The notes: generated by a model from the sequence alone, not told the origin. Shown: positions 9,678-19,052, counted from the first letter of the stretch. The stretch: DNA of 64,000 nt from Evansella halocellulosilytica (GCF_002335745.1 NZ_NIST01000001.1:2581370-2645369); one strand, 5' to 3'. A program made the numbers and translations.

Positions 9678-9971
9678 ATGTCAAAACAATACTCACTAGA
9701 ATATAAAGAGTACGTGGCGAAGATGGTGGTTGATGAAGGACGTAAAATGAGTGAGGTATCATACGAGCTAGAGATCCCTTCATCAACGATGTCTCGTTGG
9801 ATATCCAATTATAGAGAAAAGAAGTATGGTCCCAAGCAAGAAAAAGAATATATTACTCCTTCTGAATTTAAGAAGTTGAAACGTGACTATGAAAAAAAGT
9901 TGCGTGATATGGAAGAGGAAAATGAAATATTAAAAAAGGCAATGCACATCTTCACCAAAGGCCAGGAGTAA
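9678..9971 (+). CDS. IS3-family transposase OrfA
   Basis: A 97-residue DNA-binding subunit. It has the N-terminal helix-turn-helix of IS3 OrfA ([20 protein letters not shown] then SSTMSRWI) and a C-terminal leucine-zipper-like coiled coil (residues 65-90). Near the 3' end the heptamer A AAA AAG at 9932-9938 fits a programmed -1 frameshift site. The orfB frame is open across and beyond this point, which allows an OrfAB fusion transposase. Confidence 0.9.
   Translation: MSKQYSLEYKEYVAKMVVDEGRKMSEVSYELEIPSSTMSRWISNYREKKYGPKQEKEYITPSEFKKLKRDYEKKLRDMEEENEILKKAMHIFTKGQE
9932..9938 (+). promoter_or_regulatory. Programmed -1 frameshift heptamer (A_AAA_AAG)
   Basis: In the orfA frame the codons read TTA AAA AAG, giving the canonical slippery sequence A_AAA_AAG. 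After slippage, the -1 frame is open from here into orfB. Confidence 0.8.
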
Positions 9972-10012
9972 AGTTTTCTTTTATTCATACACACCGAAAA
10001 GAATTCTCTATT

Positions 10013-10861
10013 GTGAAGATGTGCAAGGTCCTTGGTGTTTCAAAAAGCGGTTACTATAAGTGGCGTCAATTACAAGAACAGCTCGAGTCTGAGAAGGAAA
10101 AATTAAAAAGAGAAATTAAACAAAAAATCTGTAAGTCATTTCATGAAAGTGAAGGAACTTACGGTAGCCCCAGAGTACACAAAGACTTAGTCGAATGGGG
10201 GTATACTATTTCTAAAAAAACTGTTGGACGATACATGAAAAAGCTCGGGTTAAAAGCGTCTCCAGAAGGAAAGTATATTGTGACAACAACAGATTCAAAT
10301 CATGATTTGAAAGTGTACCCGGATTTATTACAGCGTGATTTCAAAGTAGAAGAACCAGATCGAGTTTGGGTTTCTGATATCACTTACGTTCGTACACTTG
10401 AAGGTTGGGTCTATCTGGCAAGTATTATGGATCTTTTCTCTCGAAAAATAGTTGGTTGGAGTATGGACAAACATATGAAAAAGGATCTAACTATTAAAGC
10501 TTTAAATATGGCCTTTATAAATAGAAATCCATCTGAAAATCTCATACATCACTCAGATAGAGGTTCTCAATACTGTTCAAAAGACTATGTAGATTTATTA
10601 CAATCGAAAGATTGTAAGCTAAGCATGAGCCGCAAAGGGGACCCTTATGACAATGCGTGTATAGAATCATTTCACGCAACTATTAAAAAAGAACATATTT
10701 ATAGACGGCGCTTTAAAACCAGAGAAGAAGCAATAAAATCAATTAATTATTATATTAGTAGTCGTTACAACACAAATAGAAAGCACTCTACATTAGGTTA
10801 TTTTTCGCCTAGTCAATTTGAGAGCAATTACTATTTATTTGGATCTCAAAATGTTTCATAA
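10013..10861 (+). CDS. IS3-family transposase OrfB (DDE integrase core)
   Basis: Catalytic part of the transposase. The rve domain shows all three acidic residues: Asp in VSDITY, Asp in HHSDRGSQY and Glu in ACIESFHA. The GTG at 10013 is the first start in frame, but the frame stays open back to the slippery heptamer at 9932, adding family-typical residues ending in [15 protein letters not shown]. The functional product is therefore probably OrfAB made by -1 frameshifting. No internal stop or deletion is seen, so the copy could be active. Confidence 0.9.
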   Translation: MKMCKVLGVSKSGYYKWRQLQEQLESEKEKLKREIKQKICKSFHESEGTYGSPRVHKDLVEWGYTISKKTVGRYMKKLGLKASPEGKYIVTTTDSNHDLKVYPDLLQRDFKVEEPDRVWVSDITYVRTLEGWVYLASIMDLFSRKIVGWSMDKHMKKDLTIKALNMAFINRNPSENLIHHSDRGSQYCSKDYVDLLQSKDCKLSMSRKGDPYDNACIESFHATIKKEHIYRRRFKTREEAIKSINYYISSRYNTNRKHSTLGYFSPSQFESNYYLFGSQNVS

Positions 10862-10998
10862 ATATCTCGCAGGCTTTCTAAAGGATCAGGTAGGAAATTT
10901 ACCTGATTCCTTTAGAAAGTCTAACCAAACGCAGTGCGGTAGGATTTAGAAGATTTAAATCCCGTTTATCAGGTGTCCACTTTCTTGACAGAAGTCCA

Positions 10999-11170
10999 AA
11001 AGCGAAGAAAAGTTGCGTCAAAACGGAGAGAAGTTGCGTCAAAACGGAGAGAAGTTGCGTCAAAACGGAGAGAAGTTGCGTCAAAACGGAGAGAAGTTGC
11101 GCCAAAGCAAAGAGAAGTTGCGTCAAAGCATAGAGAAGTTGCGCCAAAACGGAGAGAAGTTCCAACGAAA
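10999..11170. repeat. 21-bp tandem repeat array
   Basis: Seven head-to-tail copies of AGTTGCGTCAAAACGGAGAG(A) run from 11011 to 11157; the first four are identical and later ones differ at 2-4 bases. A degenerate copy lies on each side, and one more lies left of the IS at 9591-9609. Because 21 bp is seven codons, several frames are open on both strands (for example repeated KRREVAS), but none has a convincing ribosome site. It occupies the space between convergent transcription units and ends before a shared terminator. Confidence 0.9.
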
Positions 11171-11200
11171 TAAGGAGCTACTAAGAAGAAAATTTCAAAA

Positions 11201-11245
11201 GCCTGCTCTTGAGCTAAAAACACTCATGAGCAGGCTTTTATTTTT
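11201..11245. terminator. Bidirectional terminator
   Basis: GCCTGCTC/GAGCAGGC stem flanked by AAAA on the left and TTTTATTTTTT on the right. It can end rightward transcripts from the IS/repeat side and leftward transcripts of the citrate transporter, whose stop codon overlaps the T tract. Confidence 0.8.
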
Positions 11246-12573
11246 TATATTTGAATAATGCCGATGAGGACTGCAACTAGCATTAATACTAAACTGAATC
11301 CCCATACCCAAAATAACGAATAGCGAATATGCTTACCCATCTCACATCCAGCTAATCCGAGAGCAAGCCAAAGTGCTGGAGCAAATGGACTAACAAACGT
11401 CCCGATTATATTTCCTATGATCATTGCATAAGCAGCAGAGGATGTATCAACACCGAAATTGGTGACGATTTGTTCAGCGACAGGCAGTAATGCAAAGTAA
11501 TAGGCGTCTGTATTTAAAATCAATTCTAAAGGTACTCCGAATGCACCGATAATCAAGTGTAAATACGGAACAATAAAAGCTGGTAATATCGTAATCATAT
11601 CAACTGCAATCGAATCTAGCATTTCAGTTCCGCTTAATATTCCTAAGAACGACCCTGCAGCAAGAATAATACTAGCCATTAAAAGGGCGTTAGGTGCGTG
11701 CGCTTTGATCCGGTCCATTTGATCATTAACGTTAGGATAATTAATGATTAACGCAATACTTAACGCAATCATAAAGACGAAACCTGCAGGAATCACCCCC
11801 CATACTAACATCCCGATCATTCCTAATGTTAGCAGTAAGTTTACCCACAGCAGTTTCGGACGTGCCAATGAAAGATCTTTGCTCTGCTGCAGCGAATCAT
11901 CTGTTTCAGTCTGAGTGACAGCAACTTCTATATCCGCTTTTTCGGCTTCACTTCGATTTAATATACGTCGTTTTTCACGGAGCCCTAAAATGACTGCCAT
12001 TCCAATCAATAAGATGAGTGCGATGACTTGTAATGGAATTAATGGCCTCCAAAGCTCAGTTGGATCCATTCCAAGTACAGCAGCAGTTCGTCCGAGTGGA
12101 CCAGCCCATGGAAGCATATTTAAAATACTTGCACTCGTCCCTACTAATAAAAGGAGCAAGTAAGGACTCATGTTTAACCTTTTATACAATGGTAATAGTG
12201 CCGGAATCGTAATGAGAAACGTAGACGCTCCAGAGCCGTCTAAGTGAGCGATAGCAGCAATAATAACGGTTCCAACTGCGACCGCAACAACGTTTCCTTT
12301 AGAAATCGCAATCATTTTGTTAATAAGCGGATCAAAAAGTCCGGAATCTTGCATCACACCAAAAAAGAGAATGGCAAAAATAAACATAATCACGACATTG
12401 ATAACGCTATCAATTCCTTCATTAAAAAAGCTGCCAATCTCTGTAATGCTAAAGCCAGCAATCAGTGCACCAACAATTGGCACGAGAACAAGACCAATAA
12501 TTGGCGATACTTTTCCTTTTAAGAGCAAGATGACAATCGTTAAAATTGTCGCAAGTCCGATAATACTGAGCAT
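11245..12573 (-). CDS. CitMHS-family citrate:cation symporter
   Basis: A 442-residue polytopic permease with about 12 helices, matching the CitMHS family, which imports citrate complexed with Mg2+ or other divalent ions (B. subtilis CitM/CitH). Recognisable blocks are the opening GKVSPIIGLVLVPIVGALIAG, the HLDGSGAST loop, LLLVGTSASILNMLPWAGP and the late GTFVSPFAPALWLALGLAG. AAAAGGAGATAT precedes the ATG. It is transcribed toward the two-component genes. A cre-like site in the leader suggests carbon catabolite repression, and the CitA-type kinase pair is a likely activator. Exact metal and substrate preference cannot be read from the sequence. Confidence 0.87.
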   Translation of the reverse strand: MLSIIGLATILTIVILLLKGKVSPIIGLVLVPIVGALIAGFSITEIGSFFNEGIDSVINVVIMFIFAILFFGVMQDSGLFDPLINKMIAISKGNVVAVAVGTVIIAAIAHLDGSGASTFLITIPALLPLYKRLNMSPYLLLLLVGTSASILNMLPWAGPLGRTAAVLGMDPTELWRPLIPLQVIALILLIGMAVILGLREKRRILNRSEAEKADIEVAVTQTETDDSLQQSKDLSLARPKLLWVNLLLTLGMIGMLVWGVIPAGFVFMIALSIALIINYPNVNDQMDRIKAHAPNALLMASIILAAGSFLGILSGTEMLDSIAVDMITILPAFIVPYLHLIIGAFGVPLELILNTDAYYFALLPVAEQIVTNFGVDTSSAAYAMIIGNIIGTFVSPFAPALWLALGLAGCEMGKHIRYSLFWVWGFSLVLMLVAVLIGIIQI

Positions 12574-12608
12574 AAAACATATCTCCTTTTCTTTAATAAA
12601 AACGATTA

Positions 12609-12622
12609 TTAAAACGCTTTCA
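12609..12622 (-). promoter_or_regulatory. cre-like CcpA site upstream of the citrate transporter
   Basis: On the minus strand, TGAAAGCGTTTTAA matches the catabolite responsive element TGWAARCGYTWNCW at 13 of 14 positions. It lies 36-49 bp before the start codon, a position suited to repression. The B. subtilis citM gene is known to be CcpA-repressed. Confidence 0.6.
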
Positions 12623-12814
12623 TTTTAACTTTAGTAGTATTTGAATTTTCAGAAAAAAATAGTCTGACAAAAATGTAACATGAGAGAAAAGTGGGGACTA
12701 GATTGTGGAAATAAATGAAATATTGTTTAATAAAATCATTTTGTTCATATTGTTTACGAATGATCCTACGATGATAGTGATTGCGAATTCAATCAAATAA
12801 ATATTAAAGAAATA

Positions 12815-12845
12815 GAGAGGATGTCATCAGACACCCTCTCTTAAA
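12815..12845 (-). terminator. Terminator of the MMPL operon
   Basis: GAGAGG-TGTC / GACA-CCTCTC stem with an ATCA loop lies about 35 bp beyond the stop of the minus-strand coiled-coil gene. The rest of 12574-12877 holds the citrate-gene leader and A+T-rich sequence; I see no gene in it. Confidence 0.7.
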
Positions 12846-12877
12846 ATGAACTCTGTATGAAATGATAATTTTTGACA

Positions 12878-14710
12878 TTAAGAAAACAAATTCATTAAGC
12901 GTTCCCAAAAACTTGGATCTTCATCTTCCTCTTCAAGTGCTGAATCTTCTTCATCCATTTCAATCGCTTCTGTTTTTAGAACAAATTGAACAGAATCAAT
13001 ATTTCTGTTTTCAGATGACACGAAGGATACAGGTTCAAAATCAGATTTGTCGTATTCGTCTATCATCGTATTGACCTCATCTTGCATTTGATTAGGCAAA
13101 TCACTTGTTTCATCAGCTAGTTCGTCAGTTCCATCAGATAGCTCATTTACACCGCTTTCCAGTTCAGATGTACCTTGGGTAATTTCATTGATGCCTGAAT
13201 CGATCTCCTCGTAGGAGTCAGCAAGCTGAGAAACTCCGTCTGTATAAGACACTAGTCCTGAATGAAACTCGCCATAATTGTCCGAAAGCATAGCGATACC
13301 TTCTCCTAATTCGCTCAATGCGTCTAATCCTTCCATGTTTTCAAACGAGGTGGAGAGATCATTCGCAATATTCGTTAATTCATCACTCATGTCTTTTACA
13401 GCATCACTAGACTCTTTCAGTGCGGTTTCTACAGCATCAAACGCTTCTTTTATATTGTCGTAGGTTCCTTTTGCCGTTTGCGCTGCTACATAGACTTCAA
13501 TTAAGTGATCGATCACTTCATCGTCTACCTCAGCTGAATATAATTGCTGCATATCTTCTTCAGTGATAGACGAGGCTGGAATACCATTCATGGCATCGTC
13601 TAGAGCGGAATAGGCTGCAGAAAAGTTTTCATTTAAAACGGTCAATCCGTCTGCGACTTCTCCAAGGCCATCTGCTAATAATATCAATCCTTCTGGTAAT
13701 TGATCCAAATCGCTAAGGTCCATCTCATCTGACGAACCGCTAATCTCCTCATTTAACACGGCTAGCGAATCATCAATCGCTTCTGAAGCGTGAATGATTT
13801 CTGAGGAAGAATCTTTGATTTCGATCATCCCAGAATGATATTCATTCGAGCCATCGTTTAAGCTTTGAACACCATCATTCAATTCGGTAACGCCTGTATT
13901 TAGATCAGACACACCAACATTGATTTCTTCAATTGCATCACTCAAAGTCTGCATTTCCTTCGTCATTTCGTCTAACTCAGGATCTTCAAGTGCCATCGAC
14001 AATGGGATAGCAGAAATATCAATCCCTTCCATTTCGAAATCCACGACATCTGCTAAAAAGCTAATATCACCGTCGCGGTCAGGCATAACGGTAAAAGATA
14101 ATTGTCTCTTTTTCCCGACATTTGCAATCGTTGCATCTGGTGCTTGGATGTTTCGAATGATCTCTGTATCGAGCGTCAGTGAAATTTGCAACGTATAGTT
14201 TTCATAGAATTCACGGTTAGCTGATTCATTTTCTGATGTTTGTAATGTAACATGTAATCGCCCTTCACTTCCTGGCAAGTCATCCGGGGATATTTCTTCC
14301 CCATCGAGCATGTAGGAAATGTCAACATCCCATGGTAGTTCAGCCCCCTCTATATTCCCTTGGTAGTAGAACCACCCTCGTGAAGCTTGGAGCTGGACCG
14401 AATCGTTCACTGCCTCGATTTCAGATAGATCCGTTAAATTTTTTATTGACGTGTATTCACCATGATCAATAATCAAGCCTGGTTTCGTTACATCTAACAT
14501 GTTCACGACATAGATGCTGTTCAGGTCTCCAGTTGCACTTAAATTACCGTAAACGACTTCAGCTTTTGAATCAATTTCACCAGCTTCATTTGTCCCTGTT
14601 TCACTTTCTTCTGCTTTACGATCACTTTCATCTTCAGAATCAGCGATTCCTTTATGATAGGGAAAGACGAGCAGCATAGTGATAAATGCAATGGTTATTT
14701 TCTTTTTCAT
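12878..14710 (-). CDS. Secreted coiled-coil protein paired with MMPL transporter
   Basis: A 610-residue exported protein. The N-terminus (MKKKITIAFITMLLVF) is a signal peptide; residues ~50-250 are beta-rich; ~265-570 are long helical repeats of the type LNTGVTELNDGVQSLNDG, similar to the heptads of YhgE/Pip proteins; the acidic tail ends in FWERLMNLFS with no membrane anchor. The frame extends to 14884, but GGGGGAAAG before 14710 marks the start. Its ATG overlaps the stop of the MMPL gene (ATGA), so the two are co-translated. It probably forms an extracytoplasmic partner of the transporter; the substrate is unknown. Confidence 0.75.
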   Translation of the reverse strand: MKKKITIAFITMLLVFPYHKGIADSEDESDRKAEESETGTNEAGEIDSKAEVVYGNLSATGDLNSIYVVNMLDVTKPGLIIDHGEYTSIKNLTDLSEIEAVNDSVQLQASRGWFYYQGNIEGAELPWDVDISYMLDGEEISPDDLPGSEGRLHVTLQTSENESANREFYENYTLQISLTLDTEIIRNIQAPDATIANVGKKRQLSFTVMPDRDGDISFLADVVDFEMEGIDISAIPLSMALEDPELDEMTKEMQTLSDAIEEINVGVSDLNTGVTELNDGVQSLNDGSNEYHSGMIEIKDSSSEIIHASEAIDDSLAVLNEEISGSSDEMDLSDLDQLPEGLILLADGLGEVADGLTVLNENFSAAYSALDDAMNGIPASSITEEDMQQLYSAEVDDEVIDHLIEVYVAAQTAKGTYDNIKEAFDAVETALKESSDAVKDMSDELTNIANDLSTSFENMEGLDALSELGEGIAMLSDNYGEFHSGLVSYTDGVSQLADSYEEIDSGINEITQGTSELESGVNELSDGTDELADETSDLPNQMQDEVNTMIDEYDKSDFEPVSFVSSENRNIDSVQFVLKTEAIEMDEEDSALEEEDEDPSFWERLMNLFS

Positions 14711-16776
14711 GATGACTTTCCCCCTTTGAAGAAATGAGATTTTAACGTAGTTTTTCCAATCACTTTGTCGCATAGTAACAACATAGCGGGTAGGAAGAAG
14801 AGAACCATAATAAAAGCGAGTAAGGCACCTCTTCCAATCAGCAAGCCAATCGATGAGACGATCGGATTCGTAGAAGTCATCCATAAAATAAAGCCGACAC
14901 TTGATAAGATTGCAGCGGAAATGGAGATCGAAAATGTCTTTTCGTTTAATGTCTTCACAATGGCTTGACGAGCAGACATCTTTTTCCGTTTCCCTAGATA
15001 ATCTTCTGTAAAGAGAATCGCATAATCGACGGTTGCTGCAAGCTGAACCGTACTAACGACTAAATACCCAACAAAAACGAGAGGGGTTTCTGTAAAATAT
15101 GGAACAGCAAGGTTTATCCACACAGCTGATTGTATCGTCAACAATAGAATGACTGGGATCGAAATCGATTTAAATGTAAAGAGTAATACGGTCGCAATTG
15201 CAATAACAGTTAGAATGTTCACAACGCTATTATCTTTTGCGACGATCGATTTCATATCGTACAAGGACACGCTCTCCCCTAAAGCGAGAACTTCATCACC
15301 ATAATACGATTCAGCGATATCTTGGACGGTTTCAACGACATTGAAGGCAAGATCACCTTCAGAATCAGTATCTGTATTTAAAATGATTTGACTATAGTTT
15401 TCTGAATGGAATTGCTCGGTATCCGATTCATCCAAATACTCCGGCGGAATAGCAGGACTGACAGATTGGTTATAGGAAATGACACTCGTTACGTGATCTA
15501 ACCTCTCTAAATCTTGCTCAAGCTCTACTTCTCTCGCGACATCGCCTTTTGGAACTAACAGAACAATCGGAGTTGAGCTTCCAAATACTTCATCAATCGC
15601 TGTTTCATCAATTCCGATCCGAGATGTCTCTGGCTGTTCACCGATTCCGTATATGAATGTTGTTTCTTGTTGGGCTAAGTAACTTGGAACGATAAACAGA
15701 AATACGATGAGTAAGCTAAGCGCTCTTACTTTCATCACACTTTTTCCAATCGTCTTGAATCGTGGAAATAACGGTTTATGCTGTGTTTTATCGATCCATT
15801 TGTAAAACCATACTGTTAATGCTGGTAAAAATACCATCACGCTAATAAAACTTAATAAAATACCTTTGACAAGGTTGATTCCTAAATCGGCTCCAATTTC
15901 AAACTGCATAAATGTCAGTGCCATAAAGCCGAAGAAAGTCGTCGCAGCACTGGCTGCTATAGCAGGGAAAGAATTTCGAATCGCTAGCTTCATCGCCTCT
16001 TCTGGGTTTTCCGTCTGTTTACGGTAATCTGAAAAACTATGCAATAAAAAAATAGCGTAATCGAGTGAAACAGCTAGTTGTAAAATCGGACTCACTGATT
16101 GTGTGACGAAGGAGATTTCTCCAATAAAGATATTCGTCCCTAAATTGATCATGACAGATACGCCAATTGCTGTAAGGAAAAATAAAGGTTCGATCCATGA
16201 AGTTGTCGATAGAATGAGAATGATAATAATGATAGGAACTAATAATAGAGCTGCGTATAACGTTTCGGTGAACGCCATATTTTGAGAAACGGCTGTATCG
16301 ACAGCTTCTCCAGCCAGGGCATTTTCATCACCAATCAGTTCATAAATCGCATCCGTAACCATAACTTCATCTCCTTCTCTAACCGTCAAAGAGAACAAAG
16401 CATGGTTATCTTTATAGTAAGTTTCGACTAAATCCTTTTCTGCCATTTCTAAAGGAATCTTTAAATCTATAACCTCGTCGAGCCAGACCACGTCCGAAAC
16501 TCCGTCAATCTCTTCAAGCATCTCTTTATATACAAGTGCTTCCTGTACGGACACATCTTCAATCATCACTTGTGCGTTTGAAAGAGTGCGATCGAATTCT
16601 TCTTCCATAATGTCAATGGCAACTGTGGATGGGGCATCTTCAGGTATATAGTCATTCATATTGTAATTCACTGAAACAAAAATCATTGCAACTGCACTGA
16701 GCAGCGTTAACAACGTAAAAACAATTACAATTGATTTTTTATACTTAATAATTTTGCCTGCAATGTCTGACATCAC
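14707..16776 (-). CDS. MMPL-family RND-type transporter
   Basis: A 689-residue transporter with two MMPL halves, each a helix, an extracytoplasmic loop and five more helices (about 12 in all). Typical blocks are the resistance-nodulation motifs around SVSPILQLAVSLDYAIFLLHSF and its counterpart STVQLAATVDYAILFTEDYL, with Asp in helix 4 of each half expected to carry protons. Family members export lipids, peptides or drugs. It forms a two-gene unit with the downstream coiled-coil protein and lies divergent from a TetR regulator, a common arrangement for inducible export systems. Confidence 0.87.
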   Translation of the reverse strand: MMSDIAGKIIKYKKSIVIVFTLLTLLSAVAMIFVSVNYNMNDYIPEDAPSTVAIDIMEEEFDRTLSNAQVMIEDVSVQEALVYKEMLEEIDGVSDVVWLDEVIDLKIPLEMAEKDLVETYYKDNHALFSLTVREGDEVMVTDAIYELIGDENALAGEAVDTAVSQNMAFTETLYAALLLVPIIIIILILSTTSWIEPLFFLTAIGVSVMINLGTNIFIGEISFVTQSVSPILQLAVSLDYAIFLLHSFSDYRKQTENPEEAMKLAIRNSFPAIAASAATTFFGFMALTFMQFEIGADLGINLVKGILLSFISVMVFLPALTVWFYKWIDKTQHKPLFPRFKTIGKSVMKVRALSLLIVFLFIVPSYLAQQETTFIYGIGEQPETSRIGIDETAIDEVFGSSTPIVLLVPKGDVAREVELEQDLERLDHVTSVISYNQSVSPAIPPEYLDESDTEQFHSENYSQIILNTDTDSEGDLAFNVVETVQDIAESYYGDEVLALGESVSLYDMKSIVAKDNSVVNILTVIAIATVLLFTFKSISIPVILLLTIQSAVWINLAVPYFTETPLVFVGYLVVSTVQLAATVDYAILFTEDYLGKRKKMSARQAIVKTLNEKTFSISISAAILSSVGFILWMTSTNPIVSSIGLLIGRGALLAFIMVLFFLPAMLLLCDKVIGKTTLKSHFFKGGKSS

Positions 16777-16857
16777 CTATACACCTCTTGAATATCAACT
16801 AATGACTAATTATAATGACACTGTGTTTTATAATCAACGAACAGTTTATTAAAATAA

Positions 16858-16871
16858 GTTGTATAATCAAC
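16858..16871. promoter_or_regulatory. Inverted repeat overlapping a -10 box (candidate TetR operator)
   Basis: GTTG-TATAAT-CAAC lies between the divergent MMPL and TetR genes, and its centre reads as a perfect -10 hexamer for the tetR direction. A second copy of the right part, TATAATCAAC, lies 32 bp to the left. Such placement suits autoregulation, but the protein's site is not known. Confidence 0.4.
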
Positions 16872-16916
16872 ATATTAGAAACATTTGTTGGGTGAGTAAC
16901 ACTGGGAGGAATATTG

Positions 16917-17483
16917 ATGAGTGAAAAATTAGACAGACGAAAAAAATATACACGTAAAGTTTTGAAAGAAAGCTTTATCCAGCGTATGCAAGAAAAGCCT
17001 CTCTCAAGTATTACAATTAAAGAAGTATGTGAATTAGCAGATATTAATCGTTCGACCTTTTATTCGCATTATAAAGATTTATATGACCTTCTTTACCAAA
17101 TTGAAGATGACATTATCGAAGACCTGAATCAAACATTGTCTGCTTATAACTACACGAAAAATGAAGAAGCCATTCAAATGACAGAGAAGCTGTTAGAGTA
17201 CCTTTTGAAAAACCAAGAAAGCTCCCAAACCTTATTCAGTGAACATGGGAACCCAACCTTTCAAAAGAAAGTTATGATGTTAGTCCATACTCATATTATT
17301 AAATCTTTAGAGATTGATCCGAAAAATACCCCATATAACTCAGAGTATTTAAGCCTATATGTAGCTAATGGAAGTATACTTGTCGTCCAGCATTGGTTGA
17401 AAAATGGATTAAAAGAATCACCAAAGGAGATGGCTGAGTTGATTACGAACCTTGCCTCAAAAGGTGTGTCTGCGTTTCAATAG
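16917..17483 (+). CDS. TetR-family transcriptional regulator
   Basis: A 188-residue repressor-like protein. The N-terminal DNA-binding domain (KEVCELADINRSTFYSHYKDLYDLL) is typical of TetR proteins of the C_8-type ligand domain group, where FYSHYKD is the hallmark. The C-terminal half is helical with no catalytic features. GGGAGGA lies six bases before the ATG at 16917 (a TTG at 16914 is less likely). It is divergent from the MMPL operon and most likely represses it, responding to a transported compound. Confidence 0.85.
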   Translation: MSEKLDRRKKYTRKVLKESFIQRMQEKPLSSITIKEVCELADINRSTFYSHYKDLYDLLYQIEDDIIEDLNQTLSAYNYTKNEEAIQMTEKLLEYLLKNQESSQTLFSEHGNPTFQKKVMMLVHTHIIKSLEIDPKNTPYNSEYLSLYVANGSILVVQHWLKNGLKESPKEMAELITNLASKGVSAFQ

Positions 17484-17573
17484 AAAAGCTATTCGTAATA
17501 CCCCTTTAAATGAACCGCTTTCAATATAGTATAATAAGTAACATATCAGCTATACCCGGATGGAGGTGGAAAG

Positions 17574-18935
17574 ATGCTAAAATTAAAGGAATACAAAAAT
17601 GAAATTTTTGAAACTGTGATGGAGCATACATATTATTGTTTTGTTGTAGTGGATGCTGGTGGATATATAACGTTTCTGAACAAAAACTACTGCAATTTCC
17701 TAGATATTGAGCAGGAAGATGCTATAGGTAAGCATGTGACTGAAGTGATAGAAAATACGAGAATGCACATTGTAGCAGAAACAGGTAAAGAAGAAATAGC
17801 CGACCTGCAGTATATCCGGGGCAACTATATGGTTGCAAACAGAATACCTGTTTTTTCAGAAGACAGAATTGTCAGTGCCGTTGGTATGGTTATCTTTCGG
17901 GATACGAAGGAATGGCAAAAGATGAACAGCCACATAAAAAGCCTGCTGAGTGAGCTAGAATACTACCGGAAACAGGCTGATAAGCAGCATGGTGCAAAAT
18001 ATTCCCTTAATGATATTGTAGGAAGCTCTTATAAAATAACAGACTTAAAAAAGAACATAAAGAAAATTGCATCAAGTGATGTATCCGTCCTCATCAGGGG
18101 AGATAGCGGAACAGGCAAAGAACTGGCTGCACATAGTATTCATCAGTTAAGCGAGAGAAGCAGTAAACCGTTTGTGAGGGTAAACTGTGCTGCAATTCCT
18201 GAACACTTGATTGAATCGGAACTCTTCGGATACGAGGAAGGAGCATTTACTGGAGCCAGAAAAGGGGGCAAAAAAGGAAAGTTCCAGCTTGCTGAAGGAG
18301 GAACCATTTTTCTTGATGAGATCGGAGATATGCCTTTAGGTGCCCAGGTAAAGATATTAAGAGCTATTCAGGAAAGGGAAATAGAGGCTGTAGGGGCTGT
18401 CAAGCCAGAGGAAGTTGATGTGAGAATAATTGCAGCAACAAACCAACCTTTAGAAAAACTTATTGAAGACCAAAAATTCCGTGAAGATTTATTTTACCGG
18501 ATAAATGTTATTCAGCTCTATCTTCCTTCCTTGAAAGAAAGAAAGGAAGATATTAGGCTGCTGGCAAAATATATATTGCATAAAGTTACGGTCAGGACCG
18601 GTAAAAGAGTAATAGATTTTGACAAGGTAGTTATGGACAGTTTTATGCAGTATTCATGGCCGGGAAATATAAGGGAACTTGAAAATGTGATTGAATCGTC
18701 GGTTCATTTAACCAACTCTGAAATAATCAGAATGGAAGATCTGCCAATGCAGTTAAGAAATGATAAAGATCTTCATGGCGACACATGCAGTTTAAAAGTA
18801 ATACTTGAAAGAACAGAACAGCAGGCAATTGAATCTGCACTTATAAAAGCAGCCGGCAATAAGTTGGAAGCAGCAAAATTGCTTGGACTTGGCAAAACAA
18901 GTTTTTATGATAAATTAAAAAAATACGGCCTGTAA
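17574..18935 (+). CDS. Sigma-54-dependent activator with PAS domain
   Basis: A 453-residue enhancer-binding protein: PAS sensor (~12-120), AAA+ domain (~150-385) with Walker A GDSGTGKE, the sigma-54 contact loop GAFTGA, and Walker B IFLDEIGD, then a Fis-type helix-turn-helix at the C-terminus ([16 protein letters not shown]). There is no receiver domain, so it probably senses a small metabolite by PAS, as in the AtoC/RocR/PrdR-like group. GGAGGTGG precedes the ATG. The next operon has a clear -24/-12 promoter, making that operon its target. Confidence 0.93.
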   Translation: MLKLKEYKNEIFETVMEHTYYCFVVVDAGGYITFLNKNYCNFLDIEQEDAIGKHVTEVIENTRMHIVAETGKEEIADLQYIRGNYMVANRIPVFSEDRIVSAVGMVIFRDTKEWQKMNSHIKSLLSELEYYRKQADKQHGAKYSLNDIVGSSYKITDLKKNIKKIASSDVSVLIRGDSGTGKELAAHSIHQLSERSSKPFVRVNCAAIPEHLIESELFGYEEGAFTGARKGGKKGKFQLAEGGTIFLDEIGDMPLGAQVKILRAIQEREIEAVGAVKPEEVDVRIIAATNQPLEKLIEDQKFREDLFYRINVIQLYLPSLKERKEDIRLLAKYILHKVTVRTGKRVIDFDKVVMDSFMQYSWPGNIRELENVIESSVHLTNSEIIRMEDLPMQLRNDKDLHGDTCSLKVILERTEQQAIESALIKAAGNKLEAAKLLGLGKTSFYDKLKKYGL

Positions 18936-18937
18936 GA

Positions 18938-18981
18938 ATTCCGCATTTCCGGATATTATTCCGGAAATGCGGAATTTTTCT
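18938..18981 (+). terminator. Perfect 17-bp stem terminator
   Basis: AATTCCGCATTTCCGGA pairs perfectly with TCCGGAAATGCGGAATT around a TATTAT loop and runs into TTTTTC. Its core TTTCCG...CGGAAA repeats the half-sites of the palindrome at 19033, so it might also bind the activator. Confidence 0.85.
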
Positions 18982-19032
18982 TTGGTTTTATGTAAGGGTT
19001 TTCATTAGTGTACTCGGTTAATGCGGTTGTAA

Positions 19033-19052
19033 TTTTCCGAATATACGGAAAA
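19033..19052. promoter_or_regulatory. Candidate enhancer (UAS) for the sigma-54 activator
   Basis: TTTTCCG-AATATA-CGGAAAA is a perfect 7-bp inverted repeat about 62 bp upstream of the -24 element, a normal distance for an enhancer-binding protein. It shares TTTCCG/CGGAAA with the hairpin at 18938. Confidence 0.6.

Larger units (their letters stand above)
9610..10990 (+). mobile_element. IS3-family insertion sequence, apparently intact
   Basis: About 1.38 kb, with imperfect terminal inverted repeats: left AGTCTAAAAAGTGGACAC (9610) and right, read inward, TGTCAAGAAAGTGGACAC (from 10990). It carries orfA and orfB in the usual IS3 arrangement. The right end has the TG...CA terminus; the left end starts AG, so it may have decayed. 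No clear 3-4 bp target duplication is seen (GTT against GAA). It sits in a 21-bp repeat array, since a repeat copy lies at 9591-9609 and the rest begins at about 10999. Confidence 0.85.

Noticed and set aside
10999-11170. CRISPR array
   Set aside because: Units are directly adjacent with no unique spacers and no cas genes are present.
10899-11258. Open frames on both strands across the 21-bp array
   Set aside because: They arise because the repeat length is a multiple of three; none has a ribosome site and the products are simple repeats.
14711-14884. N-terminal extension of the coiled-coil protein
   Set aside because: The extension lies inside the MMPL gene, and a signal peptide with a good ribosome site starts at 14710.
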